From assembly GCF_018853445.1 (NCBI RefSeq), contig NZ_JABELD010000020.1, forward strand, positions 1 to 32,968: 32,968 nt of DNA, given 5' to 3'. Shown here piece after piece: positions 25,395 through 32,968 of this stretch (position 1 is its first letter; every line of letters starts with the position of its first letter). This DNA comes from Acidithiobacillus concretivorus (GTDB lineage: Bacteria > Pseudomonadota > Gammaproteobacteria > Acidithiobacillales > Acidithiobacillaceae). The notes beneath the pieces are model-generated. The model did no database searches. It was given only the letters and a program-made list of their open reading frames with translations, and had not been told where the DNA came from. A program made the translations under genes and the position numbers.

Positions 25395-25910
25395 ATGCCT
25401 GCAAAAATCCTGTTATTACTTGTCCTTGCCAGTCTGGCAGGCTGCGCTACTGTAACCACCTCCGAGTCCAACCATCAGACGAGCAGCGCCGCCACCCAAA
25501 GCGCCCGACTCGCGCAACAAAAAGCTGAACTGGCCGAACAGCAGCTGGCAGCCATTGCTGGCCAGCGTGCTACTGCCGAACGGCAGTTTTGTCCCAACTG
25601 GCAACGGGCACTCCTTCACGCCCGCAATAATGCTATCGGCTGCGCCCAAATGCCGATCAACGCCCAGTCCGCCTGCTGGCAGGCAGTTGCCCAATGGGCT
25701 AACGAGGAAAGCCAATATTTTCATGCTCTGCATCCTTTGTTCACCCACAGCCCCTACGCGGAACCCGCAGGCCATGCTGCACACTTTTTCGATTTGGCCC
25801 AAAGCTGGGCCATGACCTGCGAAGATGGCGGCGCAGCATGCACCCAAGCCTCTGGACACCAGCAAATGGATCAAGAAAAAAAGCAGGTGAACCAGTTTTG
25901 CGTGCGCTAG
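25395..25910 (+). CDS. Cysteine-rich lipoprotein, function unknown
   Basis: A 171-residue lipoprotein with lipobox SLAGC (Cys17). A Ser/Thr/Gln-rich linker and a short charged helix (LAQQKAELAEQQLAAIAGQR) are followed by a compact domain with six Cys residues (66, 83, 94, 142, 149, 169), an even number that suggests three disulfides in the periplasm. I do not recognise the family. Its ribosome-binding site is weak. It lies 160 bp after the RND gene behind a hairpin, so it is probably transcribed separately. Confidence 0.75.
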   Translation: MPAKILLLLVLASLAGCATVTTSESNHQTSSAATQSARLAQQKAELAEQQLAAIAGQRATAERQFCPNWQRALLHARNNAIGCAQMPINAQSACWQAVAQWANEESQYFHALHPLFTHSPYAEPAGHAAHFFDLAQSWAMTCEDGGAACTQASGHQQMDQEKKQVNQFCVR

Positions 25911-26043
25911 TAAATAATGACCCAGATCAAAGCGTCTACAAACAGTCGACGCCAAAAGCTTTTTTAAGATGAAGCTCTATGGGCATCTCTGGAGAAATTC
26001 GGTAGGATAAAAGTCAGTAGAAATTCTTTTCTTTACAATTAAC

Positions 26044-26049
26044 TATAAT
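26044..26049 (+). promoter_or_regulatory. Consensus -10 element upstream of mscL
   Basis: A perfect TATAAT lies 35 bp before the mscL start in a locally AT-rich stretch. No good -35 is found at 16-18 nt spacing, so activation or an alternative sigma factor may be needed. The element is supported mainly by position and exact match. Confidence 0.4.
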
Positions 26050-26083
26050 ATTTGCCTACCCATAAATCAAAAAGGGAGAAATT

Positions 26084-26539
26084 ATGTTCAAAGGTTTTAT
26101 AGGCGATTTCAAAACATTTCTGCAGCGAGGGAATGTGATAGATCTGGCCGTCGCTTTTGTCATTGGTACAGCTTTTTCTGCCATAGTTACATCACTGGTG
26201 GGAAATATCATCATGCCGCCCATTGGCCTGTTGCTCGACAAGGTCGATTTTTCCAACTTGTACGTCATTCTGAAAGAAGGCAGCACTCCCGGGCCTTACC
26301 TGACCCTCGCAGCGGCAAAAAAAGCAGGCGCAGTCACTCTTAATTATGGCCTGTTTATCATGTCGATGATCAGCTTTTTCATCATTGCTCTGGTCATTTT
26401 TTCCATTGTCCGCGTCATCAACAAGCTTTACCCCAAGCCCGCTGCGCCGATTTCCACTAAAAGTTGCCCCTTTTGCTATTCGTCTATCCCTTTGGCGGCT
26501 ACGCGTTGCCCCAGTTGCACCTCCCAACTGGAATCCTGA
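26084..26539 (+). CDS. mscL: Large-conductance mechanosensitive channel with C-terminal zinc-ribbon
   Basis: A 151-residue MscL. The first gating helix and TM1 (FKTFLQRGNVIDLAVAFVIG, then IVTSLVGNIIMPPIGLL) and TM2 (NYGLFIMSMISFFIIALVIF) match the family. The channel opens under membrane tension to release solutes on osmotic downshock. In place of the usual helical cytoplasmic bundle of E. coli MscL (136 residues), the C-terminus has two CxxC pairs: C128-P-F-C131 and C142-P-S-C145, a rubredoxin-like zinc ribbon. GGGAG lies about 8 nt before the start. The tail could stabilise the pentamer or sense metal or redox state; that is inference. Confidence 0.95.
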   Translation: MFKGFIGDFKTFLQRGNVIDLAVAFVIGTAFSAIVTSLVGNIIMPPIGLLLDKVDFSNLYVILKEGSTPGPYLTLAAAKKAGAVTLNYGLFIMSMISFFIIALVIFSIVRVINKLYPKPAAPISTKSCPFCYSSIPLAATRCPSCTSQLES

Positions 26540-26554
26540 TCAGGTAATTACTTT

Positions 26555-26592
26555 GGCGAAGCCCGCTCACTGAGAGCCCCTTCGCCTTTCCT
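26555..26592 (+). terminator. Terminator-like hairpin after mscL
   Basis: GGCGAAG (26555-26561) pairs with CTTCGCC (26580-26586), with a smaller internal GCTC/GAGAGC pairing, followed by TTTCC. It lies 16 bp after the mscL stop. The T-tract is short, so termination may be partial. Confidence 0.5.
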
Positions 26593-26611
26593 GCGTACTT
26601 GCCGTATCCTC

Positions 26612-28141
26612 ATGACACATTATGTATATGGGATGGATCATGTGATCTGGGAACTTTTTCTGGTGTTTCTGGCCGGGCTGCTGTTGGGTCTGGGTATTCT
26701 GTTTTTTTTGAGTCGGCAAAACTTAGGTCGCCAGCAGGACGAGGCAGCAGCTGTCCAGGCACGTCAGGAACAAGTCATCAGCGAACTGCGTGCCCATATT
26801 CAGGCGCAACAATCTGAGCTGCTGAAACAAAATGAAAGCCGGGTTCGGGCAGAAACGGAAAACCAGCAGATCCCCTTGCTCAATGGCGCACTCAAAAATG
26901 CCCAAGATGAAATCAATCAGTTACAGCATAATCTCAATCAGATACGCGGTCAGCAGGCAGAATTACAGGAACGCCTAGAACAGGAGCGCCTGCGCAGTAA
27001 CGAGAAACTGACTTTGCTGGAAGAAGCCCGGCAGCGCCTCACCGAAACTTTCCAGTCCCTTTCTGCCGATGCCTTGCGCCGCAATAATCAATCTTTTCTG
27101 GATCTCGCCAAGGAAAACCTCGAACGCTTTCAGGAAAACGCCAAAACGGACTGGGATGGCCGCCAAAAAGCCGTTGGACAACTCATTGAACCCATTCGTG
27201 AATCCATGGAAAAAGTGGGGCAACGCATGGATGCCATGGAAAAAATGCGCATTGATGCTTATGGCGCCTTAAATGAACAACTACGTGGCCTTGTTCAAGA
27301 CCATCTGCCCCGTCTGCATCAAGAAACAGCGGCCTTGGTAAAGGCACTGCGTCAACCCGCTGCGCGAGGACGCTGGGGCGAAATGCAGCTCAAACGCGTC
27401 GTGGAGATGGCCGGAATGCTGGCCTACTGTGACTTTGCCGAACAGGAAAGCGTGCAGACAGAAACCGGGCAGCAACGCCCCGATCTGGTGGTCCGCCTGC
27501 CCGGAGGCAAACGCCTGATTGTAGATGCCAAGGCACCCCTTAACGCCTATCTGGAAGCCATGGAAAGTGAGGATGAGCAAAAACGTCAGCAGTTCCTGCT
27601 TAAGCATGCCCAAGAACTGCGCACGCACATGACCCAACTCAGCAAAAAATCCTATTGGGAACAATTTCAGCCTACCCCTGAATTCGTGGTGCTTTTTGTC
27701 CCCGGAGAAGTATTTTTCAGCGCGGCACTCCAGGCTGATCCTGCGCTGATTGAATTTGGTGTCGAACAAAAGGTCATTGTTGCCAGCCCAACTACGCTCA
27801 TTGCCCTGCTGCGAGCAGTTTCCTACGGATGGCGGCAGGAATCTTTGGCAGAAAATGCCAGAGCCATCAGCGAGCTGGGCAAAGAACTTTATGATCGTCT
27901 CCATACGCTTGCCGGGCATTGGAGCAGGGTAGGAAAAAATCTGGGACAGGCCGTTGATGCCTATAACAAGGCCACCGGCTCACTGGAAGTTCGGGTTCTC
28001 AGCTCCGCCAGAAAGTTTCGGGATCTCAAGGCTGCAGCAGACGACAAGGAATTATCCGTCTCAGAACCGATAGAACTCAATCCGCGTCAATTACAGGCAG
28101 ACGAACTGGTCGGCCAAAGACTGCCCGACTCGATCGATTAG
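26612..28141 (+). CDS. rmuC: DNA recombination protein RmuC
   Basis: A 509-residue protein. An N-terminal membrane anchor ([20 protein letters not shown]) is followed by a long coiled coil at about 35-215 rich in Gln, Glu and Lys. A PD-(D/E)XK-like nuclease domain follows, with family motifs [29 protein letters not shown] and [15 protein letters not shown]. RmuC limits inversions at short inverted repeats in E. coli. The start is uncertain: ATG 26612 has no Shine-Dalgarno, and ATG 26633 or GTG 26642 are alternatives that only shorten the N-terminus. Its stop overlaps the stop of the convergent ispH gene. Confidence 0.93.
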   Translation: MTHYVYGMDHVIWELFLVFLAGLLLGLGILFFLSRQNLGRQQDEAAAVQARQEQVISELRAHIQAQQSELLKQNESRVRAETENQQIPLLNGALKNAQDEINQLQHNLNQIRGQQAELQERLEQERLRSNEKLTLLEEARQRLTETFQSLSADALRRNNQSFLDLAKENLERFQENAKTDWDGRQKAVGQLIEPIRESMEKVGQRMDAMEKMRIDAYGALNEQLRGLVQDHLPRLHQETAALVKALRQPAARGRWGEMQLKRVVEMAGMLAYCDFAEQESVQTETGQQRPDLVVRLPGGKRLIVDAKAPLNAYLEAMESEDEQKRQQFLLKHAQELRTHMTQLSKKSYWEQFQPTPEFVVLFVPGEVFFSAALQADPALIEFGVEQKVIVASPTTLIALLRAVSYGWRQESLAENARAISELGKELYDRLHTLAGHWSRVGKNLGQAVDAYNKATGSLEVRVLSSARKFRDLKAAADDKELSVSEPIELNPRQLQADELVGQRLPDSID

Positions 28142-29112
28142 ACGGAGTCCCCGGTTGCTTGCCCGGCATCCTGCCGACGGGATTGCGCCTGCACGAGCGC
28201 CAGAGGCAAGCTGAAAATGACCTTTTCTTCAACCCCAGCCGTTTCCTGCGGCGCAGTTGCGCCCCATTCCTGTAACTGGTCAATAATACCTTTCACCAGA
28301 CTTTCCGGTGCTGATGCACCGGCGCTAATTCCAATTTTGCCGACATCGGCAAACCATTCCCTACGCAATTGGCTCGAATCTTCAATCAGATGCGTTGGTG
28401 TATCCAGTCTTCCGCCCAGCTCGGCCAGACGACTGGAGTTGGAACTGTTGGGCGCGCCGACCACCAGCAAAATATCCACCTCGGGAGCCAGCGTTTTGAC
28501 GGCATCCTGACGATTTTGAGTGGCATAACAAATGTCGTCTTTTTTGGGGCCCTGAATATGTGGAAAACGCAGCCGCAGAGCCTGAATCACCTCGGCGGTA
28601 TCATCCATACTCAGGGTTGTCTGGGTAATATAAGCCAGCTTTTCCGGGTTGCGCGGAGTCAGGCTAGCCACATCAGTGACATTGGAGACCAGATACATCA
28701 TGCCTTCTTCCACCTGCCCCATGGTGCCTTCCACCTCCGGATGCCCGGCATGACCAATCAGCACCATTTCCATCCCGTCCCGACTGTATTTCTTGACCTC
28801 CATATGGACCTTGGTAACCAACGGGCAAGTCGCATCAAATACACTTAGCCCCCGGACAGCCGCATGCTGACGCACCGCAATGGGTACCCCATGGGCACTG
28901 AAAATCACCGTTGCCGCATCGGGGACCTCGTCCAGTTCCTCCACAAATATCGCCCCACGAGCACGCAGGTCCTCGACGACATGGCGGTTATGCACCACTT
29001 CATGCCGCACATAAATCGGTGCCCCGAAAAGCTCCAGAGCGCGGTCCACAATTTGAATGGCGCGATTAACGCCAGCGCAAAAACCACGAGGATTGGCTAA
29101 CAAAATTTCCAT
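28138..29112 (-). CDS. ispH: 4-hydroxy-3-methylbut-2-enyl diphosphate reductase
   Basis: A 324-residue 4Fe-4S enzyme and the last step of the MEP isoprenoid pathway, making IPP and DMAPP. The three cluster Cys residues are in NPRGFCAGV (Cys12), FDATCPLV and [10 protein letters not shown]. Substrate-binding motifs [26 protein letters not shown] and TQTTLS are present. The protein starts at ATG 29112, the conserved [14 protein letters not shown]; a longer frame from 29205 has no homology-like content. It shares the divergent region at 29113-29313 with the ppk2 operon and converges on rmuC with overlapping stops. Confidence 0.96.
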   Translation of the reverse strand: MEILLANPRGFCAGVNRAIQIVDRALELFGAPIYVRHEVVHNRHVVEDLRARGAIFVEELDEVPDAATVIFSAHGVPIAVRQHAAVRGLSVFDATCPLVTKVHMEVKKYSRDGMEMVLIGHAGHPEVEGTMGQVEEGMMYLVSNVTDVASLTPRNPEKLAYITQTTLSMDDTAEVIQALRLRFPHIQGPKKDDICYATQNRQDAVKTLAPEVDILLVVGAPNSSNSSRLAELGGRLDTPTHLIEDSSQLRREWFADVGKIGISAGASAPESLVKGIIDQLQEWGATAPQETAGVEEKVIFSLPLALVQAQSRRQDAGQATGDSV

Positions 29113-29187
29113 ATTGAGGTTCTCTAAAAGATATAAAGTGATGGTCCATCCTGCCGCTGGCGCTGTCAACCCACGCGGAACCGCCCG

Positions 29188-29227
29188 ACCCGGATTCAAA
29201 TGCATCTCGCCGGAATTTCATCCGGGT
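29188..29227. repeat. Inverted repeat in the ispH/ppk2 intergenic region
   Basis: ACCCGGAT (29188-29195) pairs with ATCCGGGT (29220-29227), with a 24-nt loop, followed by an A-tract just before the Pho box. It lies between divergent genes, so it is not a terminator. It could be an additional operator or, on the ispH side, upstream DNA with no role. Confidence 0.35.
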
Positions 29228-29244
29228 TGAAAAAAATCAAATGA

Positions 29245-29278
29245 TTGTCATAAAAGCGTCATATTCACCTGATATTAT
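29245..29278 (+). promoter_or_regulatory. Pho box and -10 element upstream of ppk2
   Basis: TTGTCATAAAAGCGTCAT (29245-29262) differs from the E. coli PhoB consensus at three positions and matches the first 11 bases of the Pho box at 1742. The -10 hexamer TATTAT (29273-29278) lies exactly 10 nt after the box, the same spacing as at 1742-1775. It is preceded by an A-rich tract. It predicts phosphate-starvation control of ppk2 and the phosphate symporter. Confidence 0.72.
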
Positions 29279-29313
29279 TCTACAGGAATTTCAACTAGTT
29301 CTCGGGAGACATC

Positions 29314-30492
29314 ATGGCAGAAAGCTCTAAACTCGCGCAAAACCAGCGGGGGCAACCGATCTTTACGGACAGCAGCGCGCACAGTCTCACCAGCTCGGGA
29401 GATATTGCCCCGGATTTAAGCCCTGAAGGCATTCGTGATTTCGTCATCGATGAAGCCGTAGAAGCAGCCCAGGCTCAGCAAAGTGCCATCGTCACCGACT
29501 ATGTTAACAGCCATCCCCAGGCCGCCCAGTCTCTGGATGCCGCTATTCAGGTGATTCATTCAGATGTCAGCCCGGAAGACCTGGAACATCTCCATGAGAG
29601 CGGCGCCATCCATCCGAGCAAGTACGTCGCAAACACGGACGATGCCCTCAATGACGACTGGCGTACCGGCGGTTATCCCTACAAATTCCGGATGACGCGC
29701 CGGGACTATGAACACGATAAATATAGCCTGCAGGTAGAGCTACTCAAGTTACAGGCCTGGGTAAAATCCAGCGGTCAGAAAGTTGTCGTCATCTTTGAAG
29801 GGCGCGATGCGGCAGGCAAGGGCGGCACCATCAAACGCTTCATGGAACATCTTAATCCGCGCGGCGCCAGAGTGGTTGCGCTGGACAAACCTTCTGAAAG
29901 AGAAAAGGGACAGTGGTACTTCCAACGTTATGTGGAACAACTGCCAACGGCTGGCGAGATGGTGTTTTTCGATCGCTCCTGGTACAACCGCGCGGGCGTA
30001 GAGCGGGTCATGGGTTTTTGCAATGAAGCCGATTATCAGGAGTTCATGCGCCAGGTTCCGGAATTTGAGCGACATCTCATTTACAGCGGCATTCATCTCG
30101 TTAAATTGTGGTTTTCAGTGACTCGTGACGAGCAACGCCGGCGTTTTGAAGAACGCAAAGTGCATCCTCTCAAGCAGTGGAAGTTATCCCCCATGGATCT
30201 CGCCTCCCTGGATCGTTGGGAAGATTATACTCGCGCCAAGGAAACCATGTTTTTCCATACAGATACCGCTTATGCGCCGTGGACCGTGGTCAAATCCAAT
30301 GACAAAAAACGGGCTCGACTCAATGCCTTGCGGCATCTGCTTCAGGTCATTCCCTACGACAATAAAGACCTCCATGCCATTGGTCCCGTCGACGGACTGG
30401 TGGTCAGTCGCGCCCACGTCATGTATGGCGAGACCAATTCTCAAGAACTCAACCCCTTTAATGACAAAAATTCACCGGAATCCGCTGGCTAA
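29314..30492 (+). CDS. ppk2: Polyphosphate kinase 2 (PPK2 family)
   Basis: A 392-residue protein. The PPK2 domain starts near residue 115. It has Walker A GRDAAGKG (163-170), the lid KPSEREKGQWYFQRY, and the Walker B-like FFDRSWYNRAGVERVMGF (218-235), followed by WKLSPMDLASLDRWEDYT, all typical of single-domain PPK2 enzymes. These transfer phosphate between polyphosphate and nucleoside di- or monophosphates. An unusual N-terminal region of about 110 residues, acidic and Gln/Ala-rich, precedes the domain. The gene follows a Pho-type promoter and precedes a phosphate symporter by 24 bp, pointing to polyphosphate use or storage during phosphate stress. Nucleotide preference cannot be read from sequence alone. 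Confidence 0.94.
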   Translation: MAESSKLAQNQRGQPIFTDSSAHSLTSSGDIAPDLSPEGIRDFVIDEAVEAAQAQQSAIVTDYVNSHPQAAQSLDAAIQVIHSDVSPEDLEHLHESGAIHPSKYVANTDDALNDDWRTGGYPYKFRMTRRDYEHDKYSLQVELLKLQAWVKSSGQKVVVIFEGRDAAGKGGTIKRFMEHLNPRGARVVALDKPSEREKGQWYFQRYVEQLPTAGEMVFFDRSWYNRAGVERVMGFCNEADYQEFMRQVPEFERHLIYSGIHLVKLWFSVTRDEQRRRFEERKVHPLKQWKLSPMDLASLDRWEDYTRAKETMFFHTDTAYAPWTVVKSNDKKRARLNALRHLLQVIPYDNKDLHAIGPVDGLVVSRAHVMYGETNSQELNPFNDKNSPESAG

Positions 30493-30516
30493 ATCCACTC
30501 CAAGGAGCACTTGACC

Positions 30517-31998
30517 GTGAGCACAGAAAAAATTCACACCCCGCCTTCGGGGAAAACTATCCAGCAATATATTGACGAAACACCCGCCTGGCCCGATGGC
30601 ACGTCCCTCAAGGGTACACCCATGACGGCCATGCAATGGCGCATCTGGAGCCTTGCCGTAGCCGGCAAGTTTTTTGAGGGCCTGGTGATTTTTATGACGG
30701 GTATTGCCTTACCCCTCATCGTCCGGGACTTCACCCTGCAGGCCGCACAAAAAGGTGTAGTCACTGCCGTGGCACTTTTCGGTATCCTGATTGGTGCCAC
30801 CATGCTGGGTGGGCTGTCCGATATATTCGGACGTAAACGTATGTTCATTGCAGAAATGGTGATTTTTGTAGTGTTTCTCATCGGTCTCACCCTAAGCCCC
30901 AGTTATCTCTGGATGGTAATTTGTCTCTTTGGGATTGGGCTGGCTTTGGGTTGTGACTATCCCACTGCTCATCTGGTCATTTCTGAAGCGGTTCCCAGCA
31001 AGGGGCGCGGCGGCCTGGTTCTTGGCGCCTTTGCCTTCCAGGCTGTGGGTGCGATTGTTGGTGCGGGTCTCGGTATTATTATTCTTGATGTTTATCCTGA
31101 AGTAGATGCCTGGCGCTGGATGTACGCTGCAGCCATTATTCCGGCCATTTTAGTGATTGTCGGCCGGTTTTTTATCACCGACAGCCCCCACTGGCTGGCT
31201 AGCAAGGGACGTATGGAAGAAGCGGAAAAAGAAACCCGCCGCCTGCTCAAGCGGGTTCCCCAATATCCCAAGGAAGTTGTCCTCAACAGGGAACACGCTC
31301 ACCAACACCAAAAAGTCAGCCCTGCTGTGCTTTTCAACGACAAAAATCGGCGTGCTACTTTTCTCGCCGCCATCCCTTGGTTTATTCAGGATTTAGGGAC
31401 TTACGGCATCGGCATTTTTACCCCGGTTATTCTGGCCACCACCCTGGGTGCTTCCAAGGATGTCCATAGCGTTGCCGACCTGGCACAAAATGTGATGCTC
31501 TCTGCCAAGGGAACCGCCCTGCTCGATGTGCTGTTGATTCTGGGGGTGCTTGCTGCCATTTTTTTCGTGGAAGGGACCGGTCGCATCAAATTGCAGATCA
31601 TCGGTTTTATCGGCTGTGCTGTTGGCCTGGGATTGGCGGCCATTTCTTTGAACCTGCCCGATGGTGACAAAACTATTCTGCTTTTTGCCGGATTCATGCT
31701 TTTCAATTTCATGACCAATCTCGGCCCCAACGCCCAGACTTACCTGCTGGCAGGCGAAGTATTTCCAACATCCATTCGCGGCTATGGCGCCGGCTTTGCG
31801 GCTTCTTTCGCCAAAATTGGTGCTGTTATGACGGCCTTTTTGTTCCCCATCCTGCTCCACACCATTGGCACCCAAATCTTGTTGATCATTCTGGTGGGCA
31901 CGTCAATACTGGGAGCCATATTGACTTGGGTTTTCCGGGTCGAAACCCGTGGTAGCCTCGAAAAAATTGAAGAGGCGCGCGTGCAACCCCAGGTCTGA
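30517..31998 (+). CDS. MFS phosphate:H+ symporter (Pho84/PiPT-like, PHS family)
   Basis: A 493-residue 12-span MFS protein. GTG 30517 is 9 nt after AAGGAG; the TTG at 30511 is too close. MFS motifs GLSDIFGRKRMF and the helix-4 segment GCDYPTAHLVISE are present. Phosphate-contacting residues described for the fungal PiPT structure (Y150, Q177, W320, D324, Y328, N431) have counterparts here: Y148, Q175, W288, D292, Y296 and N405 (GPNAQTYLLAGEVFPTSIRG). The Tyr-Gln gap of 27 and the W-x3-D-x3-Y spacing are identical. Hence a high-affinity phosphate/proton symporter is much more likely than a sugar porter. It is downstream of ppk2 under the Pho box. Confidence 0.85.
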   Translation: MSTEKIHTPPSGKTIQQYIDETPAWPDGTSLKGTPMTAMQWRIWSLAVAGKFFEGLVIFMTGIALPLIVRDFTLQAAQKGVVTAVALFGILIGATMLGGLSDIFGRKRMFIAEMVIFVVFLIGLTLSPSYLWMVICLFGIGLALGCDYPTAHLVISEAVPSKGRGGLVLGAFAFQAVGAIVGAGLGIIILDVYPEVDAWRWMYAAAIIPAILVIVGRFFITDSPHWLASKGRMEEAEKETRRLLKRVPQYPKEVVLNREHAHQHQKVSPAVLFNDKNRRATFLAAIPWFIQDLGTYGIGIFTPVILATTLGASKDVHSVADLAQNVMLSAKGTALLDVLLILGVLAAIFFVEGTGRIKLQIIGFIGCAVGLGLAAISLNLPDGDKTILLFAGFMLFNFMTNLGPNAQTYLLAGEVFPTSIRGYGAGFAASFAKIGAVMTAFLFPILLHTIGTQILLIILVGTSILGAILTWVFRVETRGSLEKIEEARVQPQV

Positions 31999-32012
31999 GG
32001 GTTTTGCTGGTA

Positions 32013-32075
32013 GGTTCGCGCAGCTTGCGAACCCTGTTTCTCCGCCGGAAATGGCCGTTGGCGTTTCCGGCGGAG
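32013..32075 (+). terminator. Two tandem hairpins after the phosphate symporter
   Basis: GGTTCGC (32013-32019) pairs with GCGAACC (32027-32033). Then CTCCGCCGGAAA (32040-32051) pairs perfectly with TTTCCGGCGGAG (32064-32075), a 12-bp stem with a 12-nt loop. The second stem ends before TCGTTTACG, so there is little T-tract. The strong stem, placed between a 3' end and the next gene's leader, suggests a terminator or a transcript-stabilising structure. Confidence 0.5.
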
Positions 32076-32122
32076 TCGTTTACGGGCTAAGCGACCACAA
32101 CATCCGCAAAGGAGTATGAAAT

Positions 32123-32926
32123 ATGCTGGTCAACTGTGTGGTATATAATGATGGACATAAGGTCGCAGACAGCACACTGGAGGAAATTCCTCAGCACTTA
32201 CAGCAAGCCCAAAACTTTGTCTGGGTCGCCCTGCAAGATGCGACGGAACCAGAACTACGCCTCCTGCAAAAGCAGTTCAATCTGCATGAACTGGCCGTTG
32301 AAGATGTATTTAATGGCTTGCAAAGGCCTAAAGTAGAAGAGTACGACGAACATCTCTTTGTCATACTGCAGGCCCCGGCCTACCACGGCAATGATCTGCA
32401 TATGGGCCAGATCAATATTTTTGTCGGCAGTAATTTTGTGCTTTCTGTCCGTCAGGATTGTGAACAAACCCTGCTGGGCGTCCGTGCCCGGGCCGAACGC
32501 GAACCACATCTGCTCAAATACGGCTCTGCTTATGTGCTTTATGCCCTGTCCGACGCCATTGTCGACCTGTTTTTCCCGGTCGTGGATATGCTGGATGATG
32601 AACTGGAACAACTGGAAACCGTGATGTTTCACAATCAGGAAGCACGCCAGAACATGGAGCGTCTGTATGATTTTAAATACAAAAGCAACGTGTTACGCCA
32701 TGCGTTACTCCCTCTGGCAGACGGCTTCAGCAAACTGTTTGGCGGACGGGTACCCGCCCAGGTAGATGGCGCAGAAAACTACTTTCGCGATGTGCACGAT
32801 CATATCATGTTGCTCAACAGCCAACTGGACACCATCCGAGACCAGCAATTCTCAATATGGCCAAGAGCCCTTTTTATGGGGTGGCACCACCATATGAATG
32901 ACTCGGCTTTTTTGGATGTACGGTGA
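32123..32926 (+). pseudogene. CorA-type Mg2+/Co2+ transporter, membrane domain missing
   Basis: The first 240 residues read as a CorA cytoplasmic domain: FVWVALQDATEPELRLLQ, LHELAVEDVFNGLQRPKVEEYDEHLFVILQAP, an FVGSNFVLSVR strand and the stalk helix HDHIMLLNSQLDTIRD. The homology stops abruptly near 32843, and 27 unrelated residues (starting QQFSIWPRALF) lead to a stop. The two C-terminal spans and the GMN selectivity motif are absent, and the other two frames after 32843 carry no CorA sequence, so a simple frameshift is excluded. An insertion or rearrangement at about 32845, or a contig junction, is likely. GGAG lies about 8 nt before the ATG, so the front half could still be translated. Confidence 0.75.
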
Positions 32927-32968
32927 GCGCTGGACAAATCCATCCATTCAACGTATAAGAGGCTGGGT

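Noticed and set aside
25932-25965. Terminator after the six-cysteine lipoprotein gene (GCGTC/GACGC)
   Set aside because: A 5-bp stem with an 11-nt loop and a displaced T-run is not convincing.
32123-32926. Simple frameshift in corA
   Set aside because: Neither alternative frame after 32843 restores CorA membrane sequence; both hit stops within about 20 codons.

Overview
The window reads as ordinary, gene-dense chromosome of a Gram-negative proteobacterium with about 50-55% GC. It holds lipoproteins, RND efflux genes, an argH-lptM-lysA cluster, IspH and RmuC. The overall gene set and acid- and metal-related transporters make an Acidithiobacillus-like acidophile my best guess; that is inference, since no rRNA or species-specific marker is present. 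No prophage, CRISPR array or complete insertion sequence is visible.

Layout. 1-1.7 kb: 3' end of a sensor histidine kinase, then an Nramp-related metal transporter with altered motifs. 1.7-6.4 kb: a PhoB-type promoter, then a tightly overlapping ABC importer (ATPase, binding protein, fused permease) and a periplasmic histidine phosphatase. 6.4-9.3 kb: a small membrane protein, AlkB and a sigma-70-like protein lacking its C-terminal half (all minus strand), divergent from a LysR regulator, then a small hypothetical gene. 9.5-11.1 kb: a sulfotransferase converging on an orphan periplasmic binding protein. 11.3-12.5 kb: a PrlF-YhaV toxin-antitoxin module with its palindromic operator, next to tRNA-Lys(UUU). 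12.7-16.7 kb: a PEBP-family protein, the coupled argH-lptM-lysA operon and a small membrane protein. 16.7-25.2 kb: an envelope-stress or efflux module, with a Spy-like protein, response regulator and histidine kinase on the minus strand, divergent from a TolC-adaptor-RND operon. 25.4-29.1 kb: a lipoprotein, MscL with a zinc-ribbon tail, RmuC and IspH. 29.2-32.0 kb: a second PhoB-type promoter, PPK2 polyphosphate kinase and a Pho84-like phosphate:proton symporter. 32.1-32.9 kb: a CorA gene whose membrane domain is missing.

The most coherent system here is phosphate scavenging. Two operons 27 kb apart carry near-identical Pho boxes, each exactly 10 nt upstream of a -10 hexamer. One imports a probable phosphorylated or phosphonate solute and secretes a phosphatase-like enzyme. 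The other couples a proton-driven phosphate symporter, with every known Pi-contacting residue of the PiPT structure conserved, to polyphosphate/nucleotide exchange. The second coherent unit is the Spy/two-component/RND cluster, whose divergent intergenic region carries tandem direct repeats typical of OmpR-family binding sites.
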